Shown here: positions 1-9,300 of the stretch, piece by piece
Layout of the letters: each line of letters opens with the position of its first letter
Numbering within the stretch: position 1 is the first letter of the stretch
NCBI RefSeq assembly: GCF_018598585.1
Contig: NZ_JAHESD010000062.1
Span: 1 to 32,883 of the forward strand
Direction: 5' to 3'
From: Chryseosolibacter indicum
GTDB taxonomy: Bacteria > Bacteroidota > Bacteroidia > Cytophagales > Cyclobacteriaceae
Length of the DNA: 32,883 nt
Translations under genes and position numbers: made by a program
Notes under the pieces: generated by a model
Told to the model about the DNA's origin: nothing
The model's database searches: none
Seen by the model: the letters and a program-made list of their open reading frames with translations, nothing else

Positions 1-2559
1 TGTGTAGATATATTCATTCAGACCTTTTCCTGCAGCATAGTTGAACCCTTTTTCATCTGTCAAAGAGGTGATAGCTCCGTTTTGAGGATCAACTGTTACT
101 GAAATGATTCCGTTTGAAATTGTGTTTTCTTTGAAGACAAACGTGCGCTGAGATGTGGCCCTCTTCGGTGTTATGATGCGATACACTTTAGAGGATAAAG
201 GCTGCACCTCCGATGCGATAAACGACCACGTATGCTCTCCCGTCTTCTGAATATTTACCTCATGATTGTTTTCATCCACAAGCATCTTTCCATTAAGACC
301 TTGCGAGGTTGAAAAGGTTACTACTTCTGTTCGGGGCCAGAGGTTTGTGTTAAAGACCTGAATGAATTGGCCCTGCTCATTTGCTTTGATGCTTTTATTA
401 AACGCTTGAGTAATCTGTTTTGTAATAGAATCAGCGCGAAGAGCGAAAGCTTGCTTCTGTTTCCATAAAGCACGGGTGAATTCCGAATCAGGATCAGGAC
501 CGCTGGCTGAAGCGCCCCAGGTATGCTCTGAGAATAACGCTACATTACGCCAGGCTTTGTAGAAACTTTCTGCTGCATATCCTTTCGGATTTACGATCGA
601 CCACAACACCTCAAGTTGGTTGAGACGCTCGGCATTGTACCGGTTCATTGATAACTCCTCTGCACTTGATGCAGCACCGTCTTCCCAGTATGGCGTGAAG
701 TCGCCTTTGAATGTGGGGAGTTTGTCTCCGTACGTTTGTTCAAAACGTGTGAACAATTCTTCTGTTGTACCTATGTAAAACTTCGGATATTCATATTCTT
801 GGTTCCACTTGCGGATCATGTCGGGCATATCTGTATCCGGAGGACCGTTGTCACCATTGACCGTGTAGCGTAAATAAGAGAAGTTGTAAGGAAATTCTTT
901 TACCTCCAGTGTATTCAGATATTCCCAGATCGGATCAAGACCACTTGATGAAAGTTTCCCCGCGAGCCAATCGTGAAAATATGAGTAGCCTCTTCCGGTT
1001 GACCAACACAATACTTTCTCTTCGCCTGATGGCGATGCCCAGTAGAACGGATAGTCGCCCCACTCCTTATTTGCCAAACCGACACGACTGCCGCCAGTCT
1101 CCAGATGCGGAACGTAGTTGGGCGCTAGAGACAAATACTTCATCCCATTTTCGGCCATCGCTGTTACCATTCCCCAGGATACACCGGGAACATCAGAAAG
1201 CATGACGGAACGAATGTCTACTCCTAATTCATTACCAACGCGGTGCGCATCATCAAACAAATGCGTGATCTCTTCCTGCTTGCAAAGTCCCGTAAGAATA
1301 TTTCCGATAGAAGCGTTTAACGAAATCCGGCCATCTTTCACTGCTGCCTTAAATGCTTCGACTTGTGCTGAGTTTTTGTAACGTTCAAGGTATTCATTCA
1401 CCGGCCACATGGTTTCCACGTTCCACTTAAACTTCGCTCCTTCCGGATAGTCTTTCGTACGCTCTGCCAGCATTAAAGCTCTATCGATGTTTCTCAATTG
1501 AAGATTCATTACATCTTCGTGGCGATGCGTGTAGCCAATGTCGAGATGTGAATGCGGAAGGAAGTACACTTCCCACTTTCGTGCACCTTCCATCACCAAA
1601 TTCTTATTCACCGTTCCCTGACGACTTTTGAATACTATGTCCACTTGCACTGCTTCTTCCACCAGGCCTGGCGGAAATAGTGCAGTGAATTCGTACAAGC
1701 CCATTTTGGAGGCTGGAATCTTTTCCGTTATTTTTTTGCCATTAAAACTCAGCTCAATGGTGCCTCCATCAAACAGCGGATTTCCAAATTTTAATTTATA
1801 CTCTCTTCGCGGTCCTTCCGATGTCTTACGATAACCTTGTGTTGGGATGAACGAAACATCATCAATCTTGGCTATGTTGCTCAATTTACGTTTCGTCTTT
1901 TCGTAAAACCGGATCTCACTCAATCCATAGTAATTGATGTTCTGATTTTTCCATTTGGCGTCTTCTACTACATGAGGCGAGCCATCGTGATAATAATTTC
2001 CTTCCTCTTTATCTGCGGTAATACAGAAATATTTGAAGCTTATTCCGGAAAGATCAAGATGAAAATCTGCGGGCTCTTCTTTTTTTCCTTTTGATTCCGG
2101 AAGGATAAAGTAATCCCGATCACCATCTTTTAAAGTCTGCCATGTCTGACCATCTCGGGAATACTGCAGATAAACTTTCCGCAGACCACGTTTCGTATGA
2201 TCATGCTGATTGTGATTCCAAATCTCAACAAAGTCGGGTTTTCTCTCTCTGTCGAAAGAACACAAGAGCCACACGACACCTTCACGGGTTTGCGGGCGAG
2301 CTTGGACTGACGTTTCTGACACCTGTGAAAGCCACATTGTTTTTCCGAGGTTGTGAGCAATGTGGCCATGACCTTTCATACCGCTTCCGTTGATGGTCTC
2401 CTCATCTGCAAAGCCAGGATACTCGCTACTTGATTCGACTTTAATTGTCTCTGCCGGAATAGGTGTATACACCTCAATCTGCTGCGCGGATGCTGTGACT
2501 AGCGGAACCAGCACAGATACGATGATGCATGCAACTGTCAAAATCCTCCTGATCACCAC
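1..2559 (-). CDS. GH38-type alpha-mannosidase, secreted, 3' end cut by the window edge
   Basis: An open frame of 853 codons runs from about 2559 off the left edge. No ATG lies between the upstream in-frame stop and the signal peptide, so the start is taken as GTG 2559 (GTG 2556 is equally possible), 7 nt after the stop of the GH92 gene, which implies one transcript. Residues 1-25 form a signal peptide. Residues about 30-190 look like a discoidin/F5-8C-type beta-sandwich. The GH38 catalytic part begins near residue 330 with the zinc-site motif HSHLDIGYTH (H336, H338, D340). The probable nucleophile is D456 in SDVPGVSWG. Family knowledge: GH38 enzymes are zinc-dependent retaining alpha-mannosidases. 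With the adjacent GH92 this points to periplasmic or outer-membrane trimming of alpha-mannosides. Family assignment is good; the exact linkage is not known. Confidence 0.88.
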   Translation of the reverse strand, partial: MVIRRILTVACIIVSVLVPLVTASAQQIEVYTPIPAETIKVESSSEYPGFADEETINGSGMKGHGHIAHNLGKTMWLSQVSETSVQARPQTREGVVWLLCSFDRERKPDFVEIWNHNQHDHTKRGLRKVYLQYSRDGQTWQTLKDGDRDYFILPESKGKKEEPADFHLDLSGISFKYFCITADKEEGNYYHDGSPHVVEDAKWKNQNINYYGLSEIRFYEKTKRKLSNIAKIDDVSFIPTQGYRKTSEGPRREYKLKFGNPLFDGGTIELSFNGKKITEKIPASKMGLYEFTALFPPGLVEEAVQVDIVFKSRQGTVNKNLVMEGARKWEVYFLPHSHLDIGYTHRHEDVMNLQLRNIDRALMLAERTKDYPEGAKFKWNVETMWPVNEYLERYKNSAQVEAFKAAVKDGRISLNASIGNILTGLCKQEEITHLFDDAHRVGNELGVDIRSVMLSDVPGVSWGMVTAMAENGMKYLSLAPNYVPHLETGGSRVGLANKEWGDYPFYWASPSGEEKVLCWSTGRGYSYFHDWLAGKLSSSGLDPIWEYLNTLEVKEFPYNFSYLRYTVNGDNGPPDTDMPDMIRKWNQEYEYPKFYIGTTEELFTRFEQTYGDKLPTFKGDFTPYWEDGAASSAEELSMNRYNAERLNQLEVLWSIVNPKGYAAESFYKAWRNVALFSEHTWGASASGPDPDSEFTRALWKQKQAFALRADSITKQITQAFNKSIKANEQGQFIQVFNTNLWPRTEVVTFSTSQGLNGKMLVDENNHEVNIQKTGEHTWSFIASEVQPLSSKVYRIITPKRATSQRTFVFKENTISNGIISVTVDPQNGAITSLTDEKGFNYAAGKGLNEYIYT

Positions 2560-2566
2560 GCTCTTT

Positions 2567-5500
2567 CTATTTCTTCTCTGTGTTACTTTTAATACCCCAC
2601 TGAATATTTGGCTTGTCGCCCATCACGAGCGTGAGTTTGCCACCTTTCAACAGTTCGCTAGCAGGAAATTTGAAAGAATTTAATGTCTTGCCATTGAGTG
2701 TTGCTGACTGTACATACTTATTATTGCGTGAGGCATTCTTTGCTTCAATCACGAATTGTTTGCCCCTGCCATAACGACCACCAAGATCAATAACTATCTC
2801 CTGATATAACGGACTCGCTATTTCATACACAGGATTAACACTGCATCCACCGTCAGTCTGAAAGAGACCAATGGATGCCATAACAAACCAAGAACTCATC
2901 TGGCCCTGATCTTCATCACCAAGATATGCGTTAGCTGACCCTCCGCCATAATATTCTTCAAGGATGGAACGGCTCCACTTCTGGGTGAGCCACGGATGAT
3001 CGACCCAGTTAAACAAGAACGCGAAATGCATGGACTGTTGATTGCCCTGTACAACAGGATAGTCCCAGTACTGATCGTTTGGAGCGTTGTAACGCCAAGG
3101 CTCGCTGGCAACAAAGCCCCAGTTAAGGCGATCAATAAAAGTCTTGCGGCCAATCATGTCGGCCATTGCCGGAACATCTTGCGGAACAAAGAAGCTAAGC
3201 TGCCATGAGTTACCTTCAACATACTCTTCATTGCGACCGGATTGGAATGGATCAAATGGTTCGGTAAATTCTCCTTTGCTATCGCGGAGTTGTGCATAAC
3301 CATTTTTTGGATTGAAGGCGTTGCGCCACCATTCACCACGTTCGGCAAACACCTTGTAGTCATCTTCCTTGCCAATTGCTTTCGCGAACTGCGAAAGCGT
3401 CCAGTCATCATAAGAATATTCAAGTGTGTTCGAGAATCGGCCAAGATCATGGGGCACATATTTGTACTTCATGTACGGTACCAAATCACGGTTACCAGCA
3501 AAGCCACCTGCTACAGGGCCTGCAGGTGTAGTTTGCATTTTCTTCATTGCCTGAAAGGCTTTCTCTTTGTCGAAATCACGGATACCCATTTGATATGCCG
3601 ATACGATGAGCGGTATTTCATGCTCGGCCACCATTACGGGAATGTACTCCATGCCAGCAGGACCTTTTGCCAACCATCCATTCACATCATACATGGCAAG
3701 CTGAGAGTTCACCCACTTCGATGACCACTCCGGTGTAACGAGATTCCAGAATTGATTCAGGTTCCAGAATGTATTCCAAAATGCATCACAACCTAATGCA
3801 AGATGATCGGGGTTAGTAAACTTGTGCTTTGTTTCATCAGCTGCGATCCATTCGCCATTCACATCACTCCATGTGTTGCGACAGAGTGAACGGAAAAAGT
3901 TTGTATAGAAACGCACCTTCTCAAGGCGGTTATCAGATGTGATATTGATGCGCGATAAGTAGTTGTTCCATACTTTCTTTTGATTAACCACCACTGCATC
4001 ATAACTCCATCCAAAAGGCTTCGAAATTTCTTTCTCGAGATTTTCTCCTGCATTCACTATGCTAATTAAAGAGATACCTGAGCGTGCCTGCACAACCGCA
4101 GACTTTTTTGTGTCAAACTCAACAAATGCGCCAGCCTCTTTCAAGTTTTTACCTTGAAGTTTACCGATGTCCACAATTTCACCATTCAGCCAGCCTCCGA
4201 TCTTCTTAATAGGTTGATCAAACTCGATCACAAAGTGTACAGTGTATTCCTGGTCCGCATCATTACTCCATACTGTAGGCCGTGGTGAGATTTGGTGACT
4301 TCTTCCTTCGATGCGATAGTCATTTACTTTTTTGATCTCAACATCCAACAACTTGTAGTCGTATTCCGCCTGCACATGCAAGTCGATCATCACACGACCA
4401 TCCTGATCTTTTGGAAATGTGTATCGTTGAAAGCCTGCTCGCTCTGTTGCCGTAACTTCTGCCCAGATACGCGTGTCTGTCATGTATACTTTGTAGTAAC
4501 CCAGCGGTGCTTCTTCTGTTGACTTATCGATCCGTGACCGATAACCTGAATGCGGATTAAACTCATCTCCTACTTTGGTTTGCAATTCGCCATTGGTTGG
4601 CATCATACCAAGACCGGCCATAGTCCATTCGTGAATGTGACTGAAAGTACCGATCGTCTCGAAGGTAGGCTGGTATCCTGCCTGCCAACCCATGTTCTGA
4701 TTGTCAGGACTGAGTTTCACCATACTGAACGGCATCCATGGGCCAGGCGCGATCATCCAACGAGAGTGCGCTGTACCGATTCGCGTATCTACATAGTCCG
4801 CGAGTAATTGCAATGGCGCGGGTGATCTTTTGATTGTTCCAGCTTGCAGCTCTTTGTCGTTTACAATGATGCGATAGTTACTGTTCTTAGCTTTTGCAAC
4901 CGCTGGCATTGGAACTTCCAGTTGATATCGGGCAGAGTCAAGTGTGGTTTGATAGATAGACTTACCGTCTAATTGGACTTCAATCTTCGGGTTTCCGCTC
5001 AGGTGCTCAGCATCTACGAGCAATGGTTGGACGTTTTTCTTTCCTGACTTAAGTTCATAAGCAGCAGGTTTAACACTGCGGATGAATACCTCATTATCCA
5101 GTGCCAATGTGGCTCCAGCAGGACCTTCGAGGCGTACGTGATCAAATACAACCCATGAACCTTCAAGCACAGTAATGTTAATGGCATTACCATCTTTCAG
5201 AATAACGCCATCACGTAATGGTATTTCCAGAATCTTTTCTCCTTTAGCAGAACCACCATTGGTCAATGATTCATCTGAAACTCCTTTTAGTAAGAATTTT
5301 TCATACTGCTGGTCATTGATACCAACTTTCATCACTGATCTTGTAGGGCGACTATCAATGAGATCAATAACAAGCTTCCATTTACCATTTGCAGGCAAAG
5401 ACTTTAACGCAAACAGGATGTTGATTTCATGCGTGCGCCAACCGGACGTGCCCCACGTTCCTCCCCAGGTATCATCAGGGCCTGGCAAAACATAAGGAAA

Positions 5501-5701
5501 ATCAGAGGCGGCATTAGATCGACCAACCAAGAAGAATCGATCTTCGAAGCCGAAATCTTTGCTTAGAAACTTTTTGTACTCTGCCGGTCCCAAAGCCAGG
5601 TCAGCAGATGAATTATCATTCTTACCTATACTCCAGATATCCTGGGCCGATATTCGGTCAATTGCTAAAACGGATAAAAATAAAAAAAGGAGTCTGTTCA
5701 T
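2567..5701 (-). CDS. GH92 exo-alpha-mannosidase with N-terminal carbohydrate-binding-like module
   Basis: The product has 1044 residues. The signal peptide is MNRLLFLFLSVLAIDRISAQ. Residues about 20-195 resemble the C-terminal CBM-like domain of PL4 rhamnogalacturonan lyases (FALKSLPANGKWKL and SWVVFDHVRLEGPAG), followed by an Ig-like linker. The GH92 core starts near residue 300 (DYVDTRIGTAHSRWMIAPGP) and ends with the family hallmark GDEDQGQMSSWF. Probable calcium-assisted catalytic residues are E829 in YVEGNSW (general acid) and D929/D931 in GDEDQG (base pair), by analogy with characterised Bacteroides GH92 enzymes. The usual GH92 length is about 720-780 residues, so about 290 residues are additional. 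GH92 enzymes are Ca-dependent inverting exo-alpha-mannosidases. It is first in a minus-strand operon with the GH38 gene and divergent from susC, so co-regulation is likely. Confidence 0.95.
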   Translation of the reverse strand: MNRLLFLFLSVLAIDRISAQDIWSIGKNDNSSADLALGPAEYKKFLSKDFGFEDRFFLVGRSNAASDFPYVLPGPDDTWGGTWGTSGWRTHEINILFALKSLPANGKWKLVIDLIDSRPTRSVMKVGINDQQYEKFLLKGVSDESLTNGGSAKGEKILEIPLRDGVILKDGNAINITVLEGSWVVFDHVRLEGPAGATLALDNEVFIRSVKPAAYELKSGKKNVQPLLVDAEHLSGNPKIEVQLDGKSIYQTTLDSARYQLEVPMPAVAKAKNSNYRIIVNDKELQAGTIKRSPAPLQLLADYVDTRIGTAHSRWMIAPGPWMPFSMVKLSPDNQNMGWQAGYQPTFETIGTFSHIHEWTMAGLGMMPTNGELQTKVGDEFNPHSGYRSRIDKSTEEAPLGYYKVYMTDTRIWAEVTATERAGFQRYTFPKDQDGRVMIDLHVQAEYDYKLLDVEIKKVNDYRIEGRSHQISPRPTVWSNDADQEYTVHFVIEFDQPIKKIGGWLNGEIVDIGKLQGKNLKEAGAFVEFDTKKSAVVQARSGISLISIVNAGENLEKEISKPFGWSYDAVVVNQKKVWNNYLSRINITSDNRLEKVRFYTNFFRSLCRNTWSDVNGEWIAADETKHKFTNPDHLALGCDAFWNTFWNLNQFWNLVTPEWSSKWVNSQLAMYDVNGWLAKGPAGMEYIPVMVAEHEIPLIVSAYQMGIRDFDKEKAFQAMKKMQTTPAGPVAGGFAGNRDLVPYMKYKYVPHDLGRFSNTLEYSYDDWTLSQFAKAIGKEDDYKVFAERGEWWRNAFNPKNGYAQLRDSKGEFTEPFDPFQSGRNEEYVEGNSWQLSFFVPQDVPAMADMIGRKTFIDRLNWGFVASEPWRYNAPNDQYWDYPVVQGNQQSMHFAFLFNWVDHPWLTQKWSRSILEEYYGGGSANAYLGDEDQGQMSSWFVMASIGLFQTDGGCSVNPVYEIASPLYQEIVIDLGGRYGRGKQFVIEAKNASRNNKYVQSATLNGKTLNSFKFPASELLKGGKLTLVMGDKPNIQWGIKSNTEKK

Positions 5702-5870
5702 AGGCTTAAATTATTTAACCTCTAGGCATTTCGCTGCTAAGAAGTATAGTTACGGTCAATCAATGAGTTTACTCTTAAGGACCTTGGCCGGTTTAACCAT
5801 CCCGGATTACACGTCGGACGATTAGTGGTTTTTATCCAATCTGCTGCCTCAATCCCATATTTTCGTCAAT

Positions 5871-5890
5871 TATATGAAAATGTTCATATA
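5871..5890. promoter_or_regulatory. Perfect palindrome, candidate GntR operator 1
   Basis: TATATGAA, 4 bp, TTCATATA: the two 8-bp arms are exact reverse complements. It shares ATGTTCATA with two further sites in the same gap. GntR-family dimers bind short inverted repeats, and a GntR/UTRA gene ends this locus. Binding is inferred, not shown. Confidence 0.5.
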
Positions 5891-5892
5891 AA

Positions 5893-5909
5893 ATGAAATA
5901 TGTTCATAC
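5893..5909. promoter_or_regulatory. Candidate GntR operator 2
   Basis: ATGAA, 5 bp, TTCAT forms an inverted repeat. Positions 5898-5909 read ATATGTTCATAC, which recurs exactly on the opposite strand at 6034-6045. It lies 2 bp after operator 1. Confidence 0.45.
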
Positions 5910-6033
5910 TTATTACGATATTTATACATACTTATTTTATAATTTCAAGATTAAGAAATTGTAGTAAGTAAAAAATCAATCGTTTGAATTATGTTTTATA
6001 AGACTAAATCGATTATTTTATATATTGCCACAT

Positions 6034-6045
6034 GTATGAACATAT
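6034..6045 (-). promoter_or_regulatory. Candidate GntR operator 3 (inverted copy)
   Basis: GTATGAACATAT is the exact reverse complement of the 12-mer at 5898-5909, about 136 bp away. A pair of distant operators in opposite orientation would allow looping across the divergent promoter region. That role is inference. Confidence 0.45.
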
Positions 6046-6117
6046 ATCAAGATATCACACATACTTAGTATATATTAAGGAGAGATACCAGACACAGATG
6101 TATGAAAAATGAAAGAG

Positions 6118-6146
6118 GGAGATGGTGCTTTAACACACCCATCTCC
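6118..6146. terminator. Hairpin in the susC leader, terminator-like
   Basis: GGAGATGG (6118-6125) pairs with CCATCTCC (6139-6146); two more pairs form if one C is bulged. It is followed by TGTTTT on the plus strand, and the minus strand also has a T-rich tail. It lies 222 bp before susC, so it could end a short leader or antisense transcript or act as an attenuator. The stem is clear; the function is not. Confidence 0.4.
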
Positions 6147-6252
6147 TGTTTTCAGATGTTGATAGGCTGTAAGCGATAGCAGAAATGCGGTGTCTTTAAC
6201 TGAATAGTCTAGTTGAATAATTGAATCGATACTTAAACAAAACCAAACGCCT

Positions 6253-6363
6253 ATGAGAAAAAACGATAATCAAAAAAACCATTCGCTGGTGCGCCAACAC
6301 GCCAAAGCATTAAAAACTACATGCTTAACGGAAACAAAGACACAAGCTTTCTCTAACCATTAA
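6253..6363 (+). CDS. Possible 36-residue leader ORF coupled to susC
   Basis: An ATG at 6253 opens a 36-codon frame that begins MRKNDNQKN and ends NH, with its TAA at 6361-6363. The susC ATG follows 4 nt later, a spacing suited to translational coupling. The product is basic and polar, has no signal peptide or membrane segment, and matches no family known to me. It may be a leader peptide or chance. Confidence 0.25.
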   Translation: MRKNDNQKNHSLVRQHAKALKTTCLTETKTQAFSNH

Positions 6364-6367
6364 TGAT

Positions 6368-9300
6368 ATGCCACACCAACACAACCCATTGTTAAAAGAA
6401 CTAATAAAGCATTCCATATGGGGAATGATTATTCAATGCTTTCTTGTCGCGCCAACCTTTGGAAGCGAGGTTAATAAGAAAATCGTTGCACATGAATTTC
6501 TTCCGATCGCAGACATAAACCCGCAGGAAATTACAATAACCGGAACAGTGACATCAGCTGATGATGGATCTGGATTACCGGGCGTGAGCGTAGTAATTAA
6601 GGGATCAAGCCGTGGAACCACTACTGACGCAGACGGCAGATATACATTACCACTCCCCCAACCTGATGCGGTGCTGGTTTTTTCCTTCATTGGTTATACA
6701 TCTCAGGAGGTTCAGGTGAATGCAAGATCGGTGATTGATATTGCTATGACTGCAGATATCCAACAACTCGGAGAGGTGGTTGTTGTAGCTTATGGTACGC
6801 AAGCGAGGGAAAATGTGACAGGAGCGGTAACCCAGGTACAGAGCAAGGAAATTGTAACCACGAAAAATGAAAACGTGCAGAACATGCTCACGGGCAAGGT
6901 CGCTGGTCTTCGCGTTCGTCAGAACAACGCCGAACCTGGTCAGTTTAATAGCAGCATTGATATTCGTGGGTTCGGGAATCCGCTTGTTGTGATAGATGGA
7001 ATACCACGCGATAATATGCAGCGTTTGGATCCGGAAGATATCGAGAGTATCTCGGTGGTAAAAGATGCTACAGCAGCCACTTTCGGGGCACGTGCTGCGA
7101 ACGGTGTGATCCTGATCACAACCAAAAAAGGAACAAGGACAGGCGAGCCTAGCATTACCTATTCTGGCAACATGGGTTGGCAACGACCTTCTAATTATCC
7201 CAATCTTGTAGATGCTGCGCAATGGATGACTCTCTATAATGAAAGGGACAGGCATAACGTCGACAACAGCAATCCATTGTTGAAGTATACTCCAGAGCAA
7301 ATTGAAGAATATCGGAACGGAACAAAAGTATCAACCGATTGGAGAGACGCTGTCCTTCGTGCAAGTGCTCCCCAGACGCAGCATAATTTAAGTGCTACTG
7401 GTGGTAATGATAAGATCACCTATTATACCAGTGTTGGTTACCAATATCAGGGCAGCTTCCTTCAGACGGACGCCATCAATTATAAAAAATATAATTTCCG
7501 TAGTAACATCTCCGCGAAAGTGAGAAAGGACTTGACGTTTGACCTGAACCTTGCAGGGCTTTCGGATGAACGGCAACAGGCACCTTATGGCTCAAACGAC
7601 ATCGTAAGGGCCATGTGGCTTCATCGCCCAATTGATCAGATCTATTACAACGAGAGTGAAAGTAAGTATGGCATGATGGACTGGAATGTAATCTTAAATC
7701 CTGTTGCCATGATGGATAAGCACCTGGTTGGTGAGAATAAGTACCAAAGCAGATGGTTGCAATCCAATATCAGTCTTAAGTACGACGCTCCGTTTTTGAA
7801 TGGCCTTTCCTTGAGCGGACTGTTTAGCTATGATTATACAATGAACGATAACAAAGAGTATACGAAAGCTTTCACGCTCTATAAACCGAATGGCGATCTT
7901 CAAATGGCGAATACACAGGCGGCAGGCAACAGCAGGATATCCCGCTTTTTCTATTCAAAAAATTCAAGCTTGTGGCGCTTGCAGATTGCATTTGAGCGTC
8001 AGTTCGGCGATCACTACATCAACGTGATGAACCTTTTGGAAAACGCACATTATCAGGGTGACAACTTTTATGGTCGTCGTTTTGCAGTACTTCCCTTGCC
8101 TCAAATATTTGCGGGGATCACCGACAGGCAGGAAATGCTCCAATCTACTGACAGAGGAGCACTATATGACTATGCGAATCGCGCGTCGGTAGGCCGCGCA
8201 ATGTATAACTTCAAGGGAAAATACTTGGCTGAATTCTCTTACCGTTATGAAGGGAATTCAAGATATCCGGAAGCCAATCGCTGGGGTTTTTTCCCAGCTG
8301 TGTCCACAGGTTGGAGAATTTCAGAAGAGAACTTCTGGACAAATTCTTCTCTCAGTTTCATCAATAACATGAAACTCCGCGCATCTTATGGTATCACCGG
8401 CGATGACAGCGGCCTGACATATCAGTTTGCTACAGGTTTCCAATATCCTGCTCCTGGGGGGAGCCGCACTGGCCTTCCTGCAGGTTACATCTTCGGAAGC
8501 TCATTCGTTCCTTCATCGAGCAGCACTGGCTTGCCTAATACCGCCATCACATGGCTTGAATCAAAAACTACAAATATTGGGATAGATGCAGATGCATGGA
8601 ATGGCCTCTTAGGCATTTCGTTCGAGTATTTCAATAGAGATAGAGAGGGCCTTTATGCAACACGTGCTGAAAGCTTACCCGGCATAGTCGGAGCAGTGCT
8701 ACCACAAGAAAATCTTGAAAGCGACCAAAACCGTGGTTTTGAAATAGAATTACGTCATGAAAATCGTGTCGGAGAAATTACTTACCAGGTCAGAGGTAAC
8801 ATTTCTTATACGCGTGTCAAAACAATATACGCTGAAATGGCCAGGCCAGGTAACTCCTACCAAAACTGGCGCAATGGCCGCAATCAGCGATTCAATAACA
8901 TCTGGTGGGGCTATGCGGGTAACGGTCGTATAACAAGCTGGGACGAGATCTATTATAATCCAATTTATATCGCTCGAAACTCAATACTCGGTGATTATGA
9001 ATATCAGGATTGGAACGGTGATGGCTACATCAGCGATCTTGACGTTCACCCCCTGGCGACCAATGGGCATCTTCCATTGATCAATTATGGTGTCACCCTC
9101 AGTGCACAATGGAAAGGTATCGATCTCAACATGCTTTGGCAGGGTGCCGGCAAAAGGTATATGATTGCGAGAGAATTTTTGTATCAACCGCTTTGGTCTA
9201 ACAGCAACGCACTTGCTGACTTCTACAACCGCTGGCATCCTACAGATGTGAATGCAGATCCCTATGATCCGGCGACACAATGGACATCCGGCGCATATGC

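Larger units (their letters stand above)
5702..6367. promoter_or_regulatory. Divergent control region between the mannosidase and susCD arms
   Basis: This 666-bp, strongly AT-rich stretch separates the GH92 start (5701, minus) from susC (6368, plus). It carries three related TATGTTCATA-type sites (5871-5890, 5893-5909, 6034-6045), a 9-bp partial copy ATGTATGAA at 6098-6106, a hairpin at 6118-6146 and a short leader ORF at 6253-6363. No exact TAnnTTTG promoter box was found next to either gene. The arrangement fits a bidirectional promoter region controlled by the GntR-type protein coded at 12593. Confidence 0.6.

Noticed and set aside
3242-3724. Plus-strand open frame of 160 codons inside the GH92 gene
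   Set aside because: It is antisense to conserved GH92 sequence and has no domain or promoter.
5905-5936. CATACTTATT repeated at 22-bp spacing, resembling twice the 11-bp period
   Set aside because: Only two copies, the middle unit is out of register, and the region is so AT-rich that chance is likely; it also overlaps a better-supported operator.
6647-7300. Minus-strand open frame of 217 codons inside susC
   Set aside because: It lies fully antisense to a clear SusC domain region, has no recognisable domain and reflects codon bias of the true gene.
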